A stretch of 64,000 bases of DNA from Hymenobacter elongatus (GCF_004745955.1 NZ_SRLD01000022.1:1-64000); one strand, 5' to 3'; numbered from the stretch's first letter, positions 27,138 through 36,849 are shown. Numbers and translations are program-made. The notes: a model not told the origin generated them from the letters alone.

Positions 27138-28082
27138 TTAAGCAGCGCTTACCCGTTTCACAAGGCGCCGCAGGTGAAATCCGAAGCGCTTCCGATTGAT
27201 GGTAATAGCTTTGACATAATAATACGCCCGCTGCCAGGGAATACCAGCCGCGCCCATCTTTTCGCTACGCTCTAAGTACAGGAACTCCAAATAACGGTCG
27301 AAAACAGAATGGTAGTGCTCCGGCAACAGGCGCTTATATTGCTCGTTTTCGAATATCCGCTTTTGGTTTTGCGCCAGCGTATTGCTGCTGGTAAACATCA
27401 CGCCCCCCGTATGCAGCCGGTAATGTGACATTACCTGTGGCAGATAATAAATATAGCCATGCAGGGTGCTCAGCAATTGTAATGTGTAGTCGCCGCTGAA
27501 TACTTGCCGAAACCACTCCGGCAACGGCAATGCGAGGCTAGTGCGGCGAAACAGCATCGATGCACTGGGAATACCCCAGCCGCCCTGCACCAACTGTGCC
27601 TGCGTGATCCGGCCTTCCTGTGGCGGCAACAATTCCGGGTATTTGGTACTGAACAGGTAGGATGGTCGAGAGCCATCGTGGGTAAACGCCTCGGCGTCGT
27701 GAATACACAGCGCACACTCAGGCTGAGCTTCCATAATAGCCACCTGCCGCCGCAGTTTTTGCGGATCGGTCCAATAGTCGTCGCCTTCCATAAAGGCAAT
27801 GTAACGCCCGGTGCAGGCAGATATGGTGGCCATCAGGTTGCCCATGATACCTAGATTGGCGGCGGGTAGCAATACGCGTATTCGGTCAGCATAGCGGGCC
27901 TGATAGTCCAGCGCTATCTGACGGGTAAGGTCCGGTGAGCAGTCCTCGCCGATTACAAGCTCTACCACGAAATCTGTATCCTGCATCAGCACCGATTCGA
28001 TGGCCTGTGCCAGAAACGCCTCGTGGTTATAGGTGATGCAACATACACTGACCAAAGGGCTAATTATTTGGTTGTTAAACAT
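27138..28082 (-). CDS. Glycosyltransferase, family 2
   Basis: The 314-residue GT-A protein starts SPLVSVCCITYNHEAFLAQAI and carries VIGEDCSPDLTRQI and the metal-site FMEGDDYWTDPQKL. CIHDAEAFTHD and FSGDYTLQLL follow. It is a clear paralogue of the gene at 31759-32697, matching it along the entire length. No membrane helix is present. It stands alone between two intergenic gaps, with no good promoter seen upstream. Confidence 0.9.
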   Translation of the reverse strand: MFNNQIISPLVSVCCITYNHEAFLAQAIESVLMQDTDFVVELVIGEDCSPDLTRQIALDYQARYADRIRVLLPAANLGIMGNLMATISACTGRYIAFMEGDDYWTDPQKLRRQVAIMEAQPECALCIHDAEAFTHDGSRPSYLFSTKYPELLPPQEGRITQAQLVQGGWGIPSASMLFRRTSLALPLPEWFRQVFSGDYTLQLLSTLHGYIYYLPQVMSHYRLHTGGVMFTSSNTLAQNQKRIFENEQYKRLLPEHYHSVFDRYLEFLYLERSEKMGAAGIPWQRAYYYVKAITINRKRFGFHLRRLVKRVSAA

Positions 28083-28197
28083 TAGACAATGGTCGAGAAG
28101 CGCGAAAGAACAGCAGAACTAAGAAAATGGCTGATTGCATTGTGGCAAGTACTTGCATGGGCATTCACCAGGCAGGCAGGCGTGGGTAGGATGTCGA

Positions 28198-28384
28198 AAT
28201 CTCCCACTGATTCGTGCCACGAACCACGACCATGCTCTCACTGCAGGAACAATCATCAATGATAGTCAGCTTAAAAATCCGGATCATCCGCTGCAGAATG
28301 CTGTCAATTGTGGGTCGCAAATAATCCTCCAACGTTAAAGACGGGGATAATGGCGGAAAAAAGCGGCGGTTTTGTGGTAGGCAT
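28198..28384 (-). pseudogene. Frameshifted 5' fragment of a GT2 gene
   Basis: From ATG 28384 the frame reads MPTTKPPLFSAIIPVFNV, parallel to the start of the GT2 at 26951, then a one-base insertion shifts it, and the similarity resumes in another frame as YLRPTIDSILQRMIRIFKLTIIDDCS. Nucleotide similarity also covers about 50 bases upstream of the ATG. Resemblance ends near 28200. It is a partial duplicate that has decayed. The surrounding 28083-28543 gap holds nothing else I can support. Confidence 0.75.
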
Positions 28385-28543
28385 AATGGCGTGCAGGTCC
28401 GGCGTCCGGCGCAACTACCCCTATAATTCTGCTCGGTGAATAAGAAGACGACGGAAAGCAGGACAGTAGTAGGTGAGCAAAAGGAAGCATTGGGTACACC
28501 AATAGCTATTCTATTGTACTTCGTCCGTGCCAAAACATGAGCC

Positions 28544-29470
28544 TCACTTTTTACGCCATAGCCCGTTTAAAGTTGGGTATTCAGCCAATACCTCGCCTAA
28601 TCGTATCTCAAGAAACTTTCTGATTCTATGCCGGTTCCACAGAAAATCATTATACCGCACCCGATATTTTTTCGGTATTTTTTCAAAATATTTAAAATAG
28701 AGATATCTGAGACGATTCTCTCCCAAAACTGACCACGGCTTATGCTGCGTAGTAAAATGAACAATGACAATATCTTTTAAGGCACTCCGCAGCTGCTTCA
28801 TGGAAATATTCGACGAATTTTCCTTAAACATCGAATTAAAGCGACTGTCTAATTTTTGCCAATCGTTGACGAGCACTGCATTTAGGGCATCCTGATCGAC
28901 ATAAATGAGTTTTTCGGGGTTATTTTTTATGAATTCTATACACTTGCCAGTAATGTCTTTTTGAATCCATTTATCCTTATTAACTAATAAAACACCTGAA
29001 TTGAAATAGCTATTGGGTTCGTTTATACCCAAATCCGGCCTAGAATCCACAAAATCGCATACTGCTGCTATTGGATGATCATTGACAACAGTATTATATA
29101 ATTTACGCAATTTGCCTACGACCACAATATCAGTATCTAAATACACAAACTTATCAACATAATCTGGCAATAAAGCGGGAAACATAATCCGATAGTAGAC
29201 AGCGGGTGTCCACCACAGAGTGGCAGGTATTGCGAAGTCATTTGCAAAATCATCGCCAAGACTGTAAAAGCAAATAGTACTCGTATAGTTTAATACATAT
29301 TGCTTTAGCTCATTTTGCTGAATTGAAGATATTCCCGTTGCAATAGCATGAACAGTAATTGATTCTCCCTGATTATTCTCAAAGAGAGAGGCAAGTAGTA
29401 CATACACAGGCGTCAGATAGTTTTCATCGAAAGCTATTGCAATATGCATGCTGTTACTGGAAGTACTCAT
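28544..29470 (-). CDS. Glycosyltransferase, family 8
   Basis: The 308-residue retaining GT-A enzyme matches the GT8 family: HIAIAFDENYLTPVYVLLASL at the start, YLDTDIVVVGKLRKLY with the DxD metal site near residue 105, then NSYFNSGVLLVNKDKW and YVDQDALNAVL. Such enzymes add galactose or glucose to LPS cores or surface proteins. The gene is visibly richer in A and T than all its neighbours and uses codons such as AAA, ATA and TTA freely, which suggests recent transfer. A second possible ATG lies at codon 8. Confidence 0.9.
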   Translation of the reverse strand: MSTSSNSMHIAIAFDENYLTPVYVLLASLFENNQGESITVHAIATGISSIQQNELKQYVLNYTSTICFYSLGDDFANDFAIPATLWWTPAVYYRIMFPALLPDYVDKFVYLDTDIVVVGKLRKLYNTVVNDHPIAAVCDFVDSRPDLGINEPNSYFNSGVLLVNKDKWIQKDITGKCIEFIKNNPEKLIYVDQDALNAVLVNDWQKLDSRFNSMFKENSSNISMKQLRSALKDIVIVHFTTQHKPWSVLGENRLRYLYFKYFEKIPKKYRVRYNDFLWNRHRIRKFLEIRLGEVLAEYPTLNGLWRKK

Positions 29471-29512
29471 CGACGTGACGTATGGTGGTGGTATTTCGGT
29501 GGCGCAGCCGAG

Positions 29513-30541
29513 CTATTTGCTATCCAGCCGCTGGCGCAACGCACTGATCTGGCGGAATACTTTTACTGCTTCTTCCCGCTGTTTCAAGGAAACTTGAAAA
29601 TTGTAGAACAACCGCAACGACTCAAAATTACTCAGCAGTCCTTCCTGGTTGCGGCGGAAGGCGGCATTGAGCATGTTGCTGGGCTGGCGCGCCATTTGGC
29701 CGGCCAACCACACGAGACGCTTGTTGTAGAGAAAACGAAACCGGTTCTCCGTGAGGCCAGGGTTGCGGAAAACGAAGTAGTACACGATACTGGTGAGTTG
29801 CGACGAGGCAGTGCCCTGCCCGATGCGCAAGAGGTAGTTCCAGGTGAGGCGCTCTTTAAACATGAAATGCTTGAAGCGCAGCCGGTCGTCGTACCACAGC
29901 TTGTAGCCGGCCAACTGTAGAGCATCGCCCAGTTCCACATCTTCGCCGCTCACGATGACTTTCCCGCGCTTGGTGGAGGTCGTGAACTGGAACCCGTGGG
30001 CCAGCAGTTTCAGCCAAGCCGATTTGCGCACGACGGAGCCAGCCCCGTACAGATACCCTTCGTGGGCCGGTAGCGGCCCGCTTTTGCCGCCGTTCTGCGG
30101 CCCTACCGCATACACCGCCTGGAAAGTTTCAAACCACGCGGGAGGCGCTACTTCAAACTTCCCTTCCGCATGCGCGCCAAGGACGCCTATTTCCGGATGC
30201 GCACTCATTATTTCGGCTACCAGCGTCAGGTAGTTGGGTGCTATCCAGTTGTCATCGTCAATGATAACAATATACTCGTAAGCAGCCTCGTTAAAGCCCC
30301 GGATCAAGGCATTCTCCTTACCGGCTACCGGCTCGTCTAGTACGCGAAAAGGAACCTCAATACGCAACGACTCGCGGAGCGCATGAGCTACCTCAACAGT
30401 ATTGTCGGATGAGGCATTGCTGATAATCAAAACCTCCCACGCTATTGCGTCGCTTACCTGCTGCGCCGCTATATGCCGGAGCGTATCAGCCAGGCGTGTA
30501 GCGCCGTTGTGTGTGCAGATAAGAAAAGTTATTCCTTTCAC
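29513..30541 (-). CDS. Glycosyltransferase, family 2 (WcaA-like)
   Basis: The 342-residue protein begins at a GTG (30541), since an in-frame TGA lies two codons upstream. Motifs are GITFLICTHNGATRLADTL, ISNASSDNT, VIIDDDNWIAPNYL for the metal site and SGEDVELGDALQLAGYKLWY. It is a paralogue of the next gene (30640-31692), with the same motif order. No membrane segment is present. Donor and acceptor are unknown. Confidence 0.88.
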   Translation of the reverse strand: MKGITFLICTHNGATRLADTLRHIAAQQVSDAIAWEVLIISNASSDNTVEVAHALRESLRIEVPFRVLDEPVAGKENALIRGFNEAAYEYIVIIDDDNWIAPNYLTLVAEIMSAHPEIGVLGAHAEGKFEVAPPAWFETFQAVYAVGPQNGGKSGPLPAHEGYLYGAGSVVRKSAWLKLLAHGFQFTTSTKRGKVIVSGEDVELGDALQLAGYKLWYDDRLRFKHFMFKERLTWNYLLRIGQGTASSQLTSIVYYFVFRNPGLTENRFRFLYNKRLVWLAGQMARQPSNMLNAAFRRNQEGLLSNFESLRLFYNFQVSLKQREEAVKVFRQISALRQRLDSK

Positions 30542-30639
30542 CTGTCAAGAATCAAAATTAAAAATAGGTATGTCCTGAAAAAAGAAGCTTCAGGCATTGC
30601 TCGGTTATTTGGGCATTGCAGCCATCGGCGTTAGCAACG

Positions 30640-31692
30640 CTATTTTTCGGCCTGGTGCAAACGCGCTATGAAAGCCTCAATCTGGTGGTAGCTCTTATCC
30701 CCGCTCAACTCTTTTTTCACCAGCTCTCTGAATTGCTTCCAGTAAAACCTGACCCGGATAGCGGATGCTTCTCCCTCACGGAAACGCTCGTTATTTTTGA
30801 GCATTTTCTGCAAGAAAGTAGCCGTGTATTGCAGTGAGAATTTAGCGTTACGCAGCCAAATCAAAGACTTATTGCCCGTCGAATTAGTCTTCAGCGCCGT
30901 GATGTAGTCCAGGTAAGGCCGCAATGCTGCTTCCGACTCGGCGTTACCAGCAAAGATTCGCTCCACGTATTCCCAAGTGAGGCGCTTGGCCGGAATAAAG
31001 TGCCGGAACCGCAACCGTTCATCGTACCAGATTTTGTAGCCTGCCAGCACGAAAGCATAGCACATTTCATTGTCTTCGCCAGAGCTGAGCTTATCGCCGT
31101 GCCTTCCGACCAGCATTGATTTGAACCCGGCTTTGTATATTTTTTCCCAGGCAATTTTTCTTACTACACAACCCGCACCATACACATAGCTAGGATGAGT
31201 GGTGATATCGCCTTGGATGTTAGCCTGTTTGTCGGCGGCGTAGATTACCGCAAAATTGGGAAACCACTGCGGCGGTTTAATTTCACATTCTGGCCGCCCA
31301 ATACCTCCTAGCGCACCGATTTGCTTGTCCTGCTCCATTATTTCCCAGGCTAGAGTCAAATACTCTTTCTCCAGCCAGTTGTCATCGTCCACGATGCACA
31401 CGTACTCATACCGGGCCGTGGCAAAGCCTAACGCCAGGGCATTACTTTTACCACTCCTACTTTCGTATAGTATTTGGTACGGAAACGGAAAATCAAGCGA
31501 CTTAAACTCGTCTGCTGCTACTTGTGAGGTACTATCCGTCGAAGCATTATCGACCATAATCACCTCCACGGAAAACGCCGACGGCACGGTCTGTTGCACA
31601 GCCAATGCCTGGAGCGTCTCCCTGATTCGTGACGCGCTATTGTAGGTACAAATCAGTACCGTAATACCACGCTCCTGCTGAGCAATTTTCAT
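30640..31692 (-). CDS. Glycosyltransferase, family 2 (WcaA-like)
   Basis: The 350-residue GT-A enzyme reads ERGITVLICTYNSASRI at the start, then MVDNASTDSTSQVA, CIVDDDNWLEKEYLTLAWEI for the metal site, and SSGEDNEMCYAFVLAGYKIWY. It aligns over its entire length with the gene at 29513-30541, pointing to tandem duplication and divergence. The basic C-terminal 60 residues may touch the membrane. It is separated from its paralogue by about 100 bases. Confidence 0.88.
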   Translation of the reverse strand: MKIAQQERGITVLICTYNSASRIRETLQALAVQQTVPSAFSVEVIMVDNASTDSTSQVAADEFKSLDFPFPYQILYESRSGKSNALALGFATARYEYVCIVDDDNWLEKEYLTLAWEIMEQDKQIGALGGIGRPECEIKPPQWFPNFAVIYAADKQANIQGDITTHPSYVYGAGCVVRKIAWEKIYKAGFKSMLVGRHGDKLSSGEDNEMCYAFVLAGYKIWYDERLRFRHFIPAKRLTWEYVERIFAGNAESEAALRPYLDYITALKTNSTGNKSLIWLRNAKFSLQYTATFLQKMLKNNERFREGEASAIRVRFYWKQFRELVKKELSGDKSYHQIEAFIARLHQAEK

Positions 31693-31758
31693 TTAGGCGA
31701 AGTCTGAGGTCAGAATTGAGCAAGCACGCCTCGGCATGAGATGAATTTCGTTACTCAC

Positions 31759-32697
31759 TTATGTGGAAATCCCTTTATACCATCGATAAGCCACTTGCTT
31801 CAAGTGCCAGATGGTGCGACTAGTACCTATCACGGAAATAGCTTTCCAGTAATTATAATAGCTTTCCCAAGTATTTCCATCTTCTTTCAATCGTTTGCTC
31901 TGGTCGAAATGCAGCCCTTCCAGGAATTCATTGAAGCGACCATGATGCCGCGCATCTACTAATTGCTTATAGTGGGCCGTTTCAAAAATCTGCTTTTTAT
32001 TGCGGGCAATTATCCTCCCGTTTTGTGTTGCCGACATGATACCGCCGGCGTGCAGGCGGTAACGCGACATTACGGCTGGCAAGTAATACATCGTGCCGGT
32101 GCGGGTCAGAAGCAGATGCAAAGAATAATCGCCGCTGAAAGCCTGGTGTATCCACTCAGGAATCGGGAAGAGTGCCGTCCGCCGGAACAGCATTGAGGCC
32201 GTAGGAATAAACCAGCCGTGCTGGGCAATGTCGGCCTGCGTAAATTCCTTCGCGTGAGCAGGTAGAACGGAGGAGAATTTTTGACTGAACAGCCGCGGCG
32301 CAACGGAATTATCGTCCATAAATTCCTCAGCGTCGTGTATGCATGTCGTGCACGATGGGTGTTGCAGCAGAATATCGACTTGCTTCTGCAATTTGTGCGG
32401 GTCGGTCCAATAGTCGTCGCCTTCCAGCAGCGCTATGTACGTACCCGTGCAGGCCGCCATGGTAGCGACTAAGTTGCCCATCACGCCCAGGTTGTGCTCC
32501 GGCAACAGGGCACGGATACGGTCGGGGTAGCGGCGCTGATAATCCAGCAGAATCTGGCGCGTAGTGTCAGTCGAGCAGTCTTCACCCACGACAAGCTCAA
32601 CGGTGAAATCCGTTTCCTGCATCAGCACGGAGTCGATAGCCTGCGCCAAAAACTGTTCGTGATTGTACGTAATGCAACAGACGCTTACTGTGGGCAT
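31759..32697 (-). CDS. Glycosyltransferase, family 2
   Basis: The 312-residue protein has TVSVCCITYNHEQFLAQAI, VVGEDCSTDTTRQI, LLEGDDYWTDPHKL and AFSGDYSLHLLL, and is a paralogue of the gene at 27138-28082. Both share CIHDAE and ASMLFRRT. It lies 66 bases past the GT2 paralogue region and 47 bases downstream of the VioB-like acetyltransferase, so it may be co-transcribed with the amino-sugar genes. Confidence 0.9.
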   Translation of the reverse strand: MPTVSVCCITYNHEQFLAQAIDSVLMQETDFTVELVVGEDCSTDTTRQILLDYQRRYPDRIRALLPEHNLGVMGNLVATMAACTGTYIALLEGDDYWTDPHKLQKQVDILLQHPSCTTCIHDAEEFMDDNSVAPRLFSQKFSSVLPAHAKEFTQADIAQHGWFIPTASMLFRRTALFPIPEWIHQAFSGDYSLHLLLTRTGTMYYLPAVMSRYRLHAGGIMSATQNGRIIARNKKQIFETAHYKQLVDARHHGRFNEFLEGLHFDQSKRLKEDGNTWESYYNYWKAISVIGTSRTIWHLKQVAYRWYKGIST

Positions 32698-32744
32698 AGC
32701 TAAAGAAATTTAAAGGCAACCAGCGAAAGGCAAGGTGGCGAAAA

Positions 32745-33386
32745 CTATTCTATTGCCGTAGCTTGGCGCACTATACGCCCGGGTACCCCAACAACCGTTG
32801 CGCCGGCCGGCACATCCTGTATCACTACCGCTCCGGCCCCTATTCGGGCACCTTCGCCTATGGTGAGGCGAGGCAGTACCGTAGCGTTGGCCCCTACCAG
32901 AACGAAATCGTGCAGCTGACAACCGCCGAGTATCCGGGCCCCTGGTGATATTTCGCAATACTGGCCAACTAGTACATTATGATGCACAGCAGCACCAGCA
33001 TTTACCAGCGTGCCTTCGCCAAGACGGGTAGCATTAGAAACCAAGGCGTTGTGCATTATATTCAGCCCTGATCCCAAAGTCACGTCGTAAGCACCAACGT
33101 GAGCCGATGCGGCGATAACCGACGTCAGGTTACCGCCCAGCGCGCTGAACTTTTGCGCCAGCTGGCTACGCAAACGGCCACCGCCCAGCCCCAGGACAAA
33201 TGCCGGGTCGCGCTGAAAAAGTGCGACGACCTGCTCCATACTGCGCAGAACTGGAAACTGCCCGAATAGCAGAGGCTCAAGATCAGGCGTCACATCGTCG
33301 AAGAAAACCAACTCATTAGCAGCCGCCAGCTGTGGCAGGCACTGAAGAATTTCTACGGCATGGCCACGGGCACCTAATATTAGCAT
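32745..33386 (-). CDS. NeuD/VioB-type sugar O/N-acetyltransferase
   Basis: The 213-residue protein has a small N-terminal nucleotide-sugar domain beginning MLILGARGHAVEIL and a left-handed beta helix from about residue 88 with hexapeptide repeats (SGLNIMHNALVSNATRLGEGT in parts, VNAGAAVHHNV, ISPGARILGG, IGEGARIGAGAVV) and the closing VVGVPGRIV. His in AAVHHNV is the likely catalytic base. This is the PglD/VioB/NeuD family. It follows a VioA-like transaminase gene, so it probably acetylates that enzyme's 4-amino product. Confidence 0.88.
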   Translation of the reverse strand: MLILGARGHAVEILQCLPQLAAANELVFFDDVTPDLEPLLFGQFPVLRSMEQVVALFQRDPAFVLGLGGGRLRSQLAQKFSALGGNLTSVIAASAHVGAYDVTLGSGLNIMHNALVSNATRLGEGTLVNAGAAVHHNVLVGQYCEISPGARILGGCQLHDFVLVGANATVLPRLTIGEGARIGAGAVVIQDVPAGATVVGVPGRIVRQATAIE

Positions 33387-33479
33387 GTGGTCAGATTTAG
33401 GATTTCTGCAAAAGCAGCGTAGGTGCTCGGCCTCTTACCAGGCAGCCCAAATTACCCTTCGCTACCGCAAGGTGATGAA

Positions 33480-34559
33480 CTACAGCACTGATTTGATGAC
33501 GGCAGTGATTAAATCAACCTCCTCGTTGGTGAGCTCATAGTAGAGCGGCAGGCACAACGCACGCGTCGAAATATCCTCAGATACCGGCGCGACCTGTTTA
33601 CCGGTGTAGTCCAAGGTATTCAGAGACGGGTAGAAATAACGGCGCGGAACAACATCAGCGGCATTCAGGGCATCACGCACGGCGAGCAGCACCGCTTCAG
33701 AGGGCATCACTGTGGGGTAATAGGAGTAGTTGTACCGGGTAGTATGCTCCTGTAAAAGTGGCCGTTGCACGCCAGTACCTACCAATGCCGCATCGTAACG
33801 CTCGCTAATCTCACGCCGACGACGAATCAGGTCATCGACTTTGGGCAATACGCACAAGCCCATGGCCGCGTGAAACTCGGAGCTTTTGCCATTCACCCCC
33901 ACACCCCAGAATGCCTCCGGGCCGTTGTGACCAAAATTGCGCATGTAGCTGATGCGGTGGGCCAGCTCATCGTCGTCGGTGATAATAGCGCCGCCTTCTA
34001 CCGTATGAAACAGCTTGGTGGCATGGAAGCTCAGCGTCGAAACATCACCGTGAGTAAGAATAGAAGCGTCCTTATACGTTACGCCAAAGGCATGCGCGGC
34101 ATCGTAGATGACGCGTAGATTGTGGCGCTTCGCTACGGCCTCAATGGCTTCTACATCACACGGATTCCCATAAACGTGTGTGGCCATAATGGCCACCGTT
34201 TGCGGAGTGATGGCAGCTTCCAGCAAAGTTGGATCGATGCAGAGCGTGCGCGGGTCGATATCGACAAAAACCGGCTTACTGCCTTCCCAGACGATGCTGG
34301 ACGTGGTAGCGACGTACGAGAAAGGGGTAGTCAGAATCTCGCCCTGCACCGCCAGCGCTTTGAGCGCTATTTGCAGGGCAATAGTGCCATTATTGACGAA
34401 AAACAAATGCTTGACGCCTAAATACTCCTTCAGGCTCTTCTCCAGCTCGACGACCAACGGGCCGGCGTTCGTCAAATATGCCCGCTCCCAGATACCCGTC
34501 AGATACCCAATGTACTCCTCAAGGGGAGGCAAATATGATTTGGTTACGTTAATGCTCAT
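33480..34559 (-). CDS. DegT/DnrJ/EryC1 aminotransferase, VioA-like
   Basis: The 359-residue PLP enzyme begins MSINVTKSYLPPLEEYIGYL from ATG 34559. It has NNGTIALQIALKAL for phosphate binding, VIYDAAHAFGVTYKD for the cofactor ring and TLSFHATKLFHTVEGGAI with the aldimine Lys. The pattern resembles VioA, which makes dTDP-4-amino-4,6-dideoxyglucose; the exact sugar is inferred. The VioB-like acetyltransferase follows about 90 bases downstream on the same strand and the flippase gene lies 54 bases upstream. Confidence 0.82.
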   Translation of the reverse strand: MSINVTKSYLPPLEEYIGYLTGIWERAYLTNAGPLVVELEKSLKEYLGVKHLFFVNNGTIALQIALKALAVQGEILTTPFSYVATTSSIVWEGSKPVFVDIDPRTLCIDPTLLEAAITPQTVAIMATHVYGNPCDVEAIEAVAKRHNLRVIYDAAHAFGVTYKDASILTHGDVSTLSFHATKLFHTVEGGAIITDDDELAHRISYMRNFGHNGPEAFWGVGVNGKSSEFHAAMGLCVLPKVDDLIRRRREISERYDAALVGTGVQRPLLQEHTTRYNYSYYPTVMPSEAVLLAVRDALNAADVVPRRYFYPSLNTLDYTGKQVAPVSEDISTRALCLPLYYELTNEEVDLITAVIKSVL

Positions 34560-34613
34560 ACAAAATGAAAGCAGGTTTTTAGGTACAAACAACCCAACTG
34601 GTAAAGCGCGGGC

Positions 34614-36383
34614 TTATACAATCTGACGCACTAAGTCTTCGTATTGGTGAACGGCGATAATCTCTCCCTGGTTCAGCTCATAGATTCGGTCGCACTCGCG
34701 CAGGGTGGTGATGCGGTGCGCGATAATCAGAATCGTAATGTCGGTGTGGGAGAGTTTATTAATGGCCTCGTTCACTTCCCGCTCGGTTTCGTTGTCCAAC
34801 GCACTAGTTGCCTCGTCCAGCACCAATACCTGCGTACGCTTGTACAAAGCCCGGGCGATGCCGATACGCTGCCGCTGCCCCCCGGAAAGCTTGGAACCCC
34901 GCTCACCAATGTGCGTGTGTACTCCATCGGGCAAGCCGCTGACAAAGCCGGCCAAGGAGGCCTGCTCAATAGCGTATTGCAACCGCGTCTGGTCAACTTC
35001 TGTGTCGCCGAGCGTGATATTTTCCTGGATGGAAGCTTCCATCAGAAAGGTATCCTGCTTCACGTAGCCAATGATCTGGTACCAAGCCAACAGCTGCTGG
35101 CCCGTAAGCGGCTGGCCATCGACCCGAATATGCCCACTCTGTTCCACGTAGAAGCGTAGCAGCACATTCATCAATGTCGTTTTGCCCGAACCGGAGCTGC
35201 CGATAAAGCCAATTTTTTCGCCCTTGCGAATATCGAGGCTGATGCCTTTTAGCGTACGCTGCGTTGCACCGGGAAAATCGTAGGAGATATTATCGAATGA
35301 CAGGGAATGCTCAAATGTGAGCGGCGTCTGCACCGGATCAGTTGGCGTAATAAACTCTGAACCCTGGTCACCGTTGATAATTTCGATCGTGTACTGGGCC
35401 TGCTTCAGTTGGAACAGCGACTGTAGCAGTCTGTTCACGGAAGGCATAAGACGATACGCCGCCGCCGCAAACAAGCCAACCAATGCAATAAGATCAGTAG
35501 AGGTCTCGGCAAAGAACAACGCATACAGAAAAATGGTTAGCACGCCCAGAATCGCAACCATTTCAATCATCTTGATAGGCAGCAAACTATACAGATACGA
35601 CTCTGCATCCAGCTTCTGAAGCTCCTCTTGGTTGTTGAGAAGCTTACGGCGAAAATCCTGCTGCTTGTGGGCCAGCTTGAGCTCGACAAAACCGATAAAC
35701 AAATCACTTAAAATGCTAAAAGCCACCGGCCGCAACTGGTTGATTCGGTGGCCGATATTTTGTGTTCTGGTTCTCAGTGCTCTGTACATCAATAAGGTAG
35801 CGGGTACCAAAACGACTCCCAGTATGACAAGCAGCAACGGTTTGTAGACGACAATGCTGATGACAATGACCACAATAACAGCCACTTCCGAGAAGAAAAC
35901 GAATAGTGGACGTAATATCCCGCTGACGTAAACACCCGGCACATTTAGCGCCGCATTCATCAGCGTCGCGGACCCAGTGTCGTTGAATTTCCAGAAGGAA
36001 AGATTCAGATATTTGGCTAACTGGTTATCGATGATTTTCAAGCCAATTTCGGCCGTAAAGCGGGTCTGCAGATAGTTGACCCAGGTAGTAAAGACATTCT
36101 TGAACAGAAAGAACAAGAATATCACCCCCATCAGAAATAACAGAAACGACTTTTCGGACTGAAAGTCGAGCGACTGGTAGATAGGGAAAAAGTACTTACT
36201 TTTTTGTACTCCTCCTGGCTCGGCTGCTACCATCATCACCGGCACCAAAGCGGCTAAGCCGAACACATCCAGAAAAGACGATACCAGAACCAACCCGAAC
36301 ATCCAAAGCGCCCTGTATTTTTGGACTGAAGTCAGATAATAGCGAATGCTATTAAGCGAATAACTGATAATTCCGGTGTTCAT
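34614..36383 (-). CDS. ABC transporter, PglK/MsbA-type flippase (copy 1)
   Basis: This 589-residue half-transporter has six membrane helices in residues about 20-320 and a C-terminal ATPase domain with GSSGSGKTTLMNVLL (Walker A), LSGGQRQRIGIARAL (signature), VLVLDEATSALD (Walker B) and IIAHRITTL (switch). The family flips lipid-linked oligosaccharides or lipid A. It begins MNTGIISYSLNSIRYYL, almost the same as the second copy at 40478, and both have exactly 589 residues. A TAACTTTG box lies about 87 bases upstream. Confidence 0.92.
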   Translation of the reverse strand: MNTGIISYSLNSIRYYLTSVQKYRALWMFGLVLVSSFLDVFGLAALVPVMMVAAEPGGVQKSKYFFPIYQSLDFQSEKSFLLFLMGVIFLFFLFKNVFTTWVNYLQTRFTAEIGLKIIDNQLAKYLNLSFWKFNDTGSATLMNAALNVPGVYVSGILRPLFVFFSEVAVIVVIVISIVVYKPLLLVILGVVLVPATLLMYRALRTRTQNIGHRINQLRPVAFSILSDLFIGFVELKLAHKQQDFRRKLLNNQEELQKLDAESYLYSLLPIKMIEMVAILGVLTIFLYALFFAETSTDLIALVGLFAAAAYRLMPSVNRLLQSLFQLKQAQYTIEIINGDQGSEFITPTDPVQTPLTFEHSLSFDNISYDFPGATQRTLKGISLDIRKGEKIGFIGSSGSGKTTLMNVLLRFYVEQSGHIRVDGQPLTGQQLLAWYQIIGYVKQDTFLMEASIQENITLGDTEVDQTRLQYAIEQASLAGFVSGLPDGVHTHIGERGSKLSGGQRQRIGIARALYKRTQVLVLDEATSALDNETEREVNEAINKLSHTDITILIIAHRITTLRECDRIYELNQGEIIAVHQYEDLVRQIV

Positions 36384-36469
36384 GGCGATGGTATGCACTC
36401 GGGAAGCTGATCAGCAGGACGCAGGAAATCCCTTGTGCGGTCAGCAGTTCTCAAGTCTCAGGTTGGAGG

Positions 36470-36477
36470 CAAAGTTA
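36470..36477 (-). promoter_or_regulatory. Candidate -7 box for flippase copy 1
   Basis: The minus strand reads TAACTTTG, fitting TAnnTTTG, 86 bases before the ATG at 36383. The base triplet 19 bases upstream is GTG rather than TTG. The rest of the 36384-36849 gap shows no gene or repeat I can support. Confidence 0.45.
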
Positions 36478-36849
36478 CGGGTTTTGTGGCAGATACCACT
36501 TTCGCCCACAACTTACAGGGCCTGGCTTCCCTGACCAGAGGTCTTGTGGCCACTCGTCTTTGTTTCATTTACTTCTTGTATGTCAAACACTTGCACACAC
36601 ACAACACTCAGAGCATGTTACGCAGATACCCAGGCTGCTCTAGTGTAGAGCAGGATTACCTGAGATACGCTTCGTTGGTCTTACTGGGCTGAATGGCCAC
36701 CGCATCGGGACGTAGTATGTGGGCAGCAGTGCCCGGGCCTACCATCTGCAGCCAGCAGAAAGTCAACCGGCATAGGACATAATCCGGACTTTAGCTGAAC
36801 AGCAGAGTCAACGCTGAGACTTGGTGAGGCAGTGGCAGCGCGTGAGTTG

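Noticed and set aside
36384..36849. Short plus-strand open frame (85 codons) in the gap upstream of flippase copy 1
   Set aside because: The translation has no domain-like pattern and the region is better explained as a promoter and spacer for the minus-strand genes.
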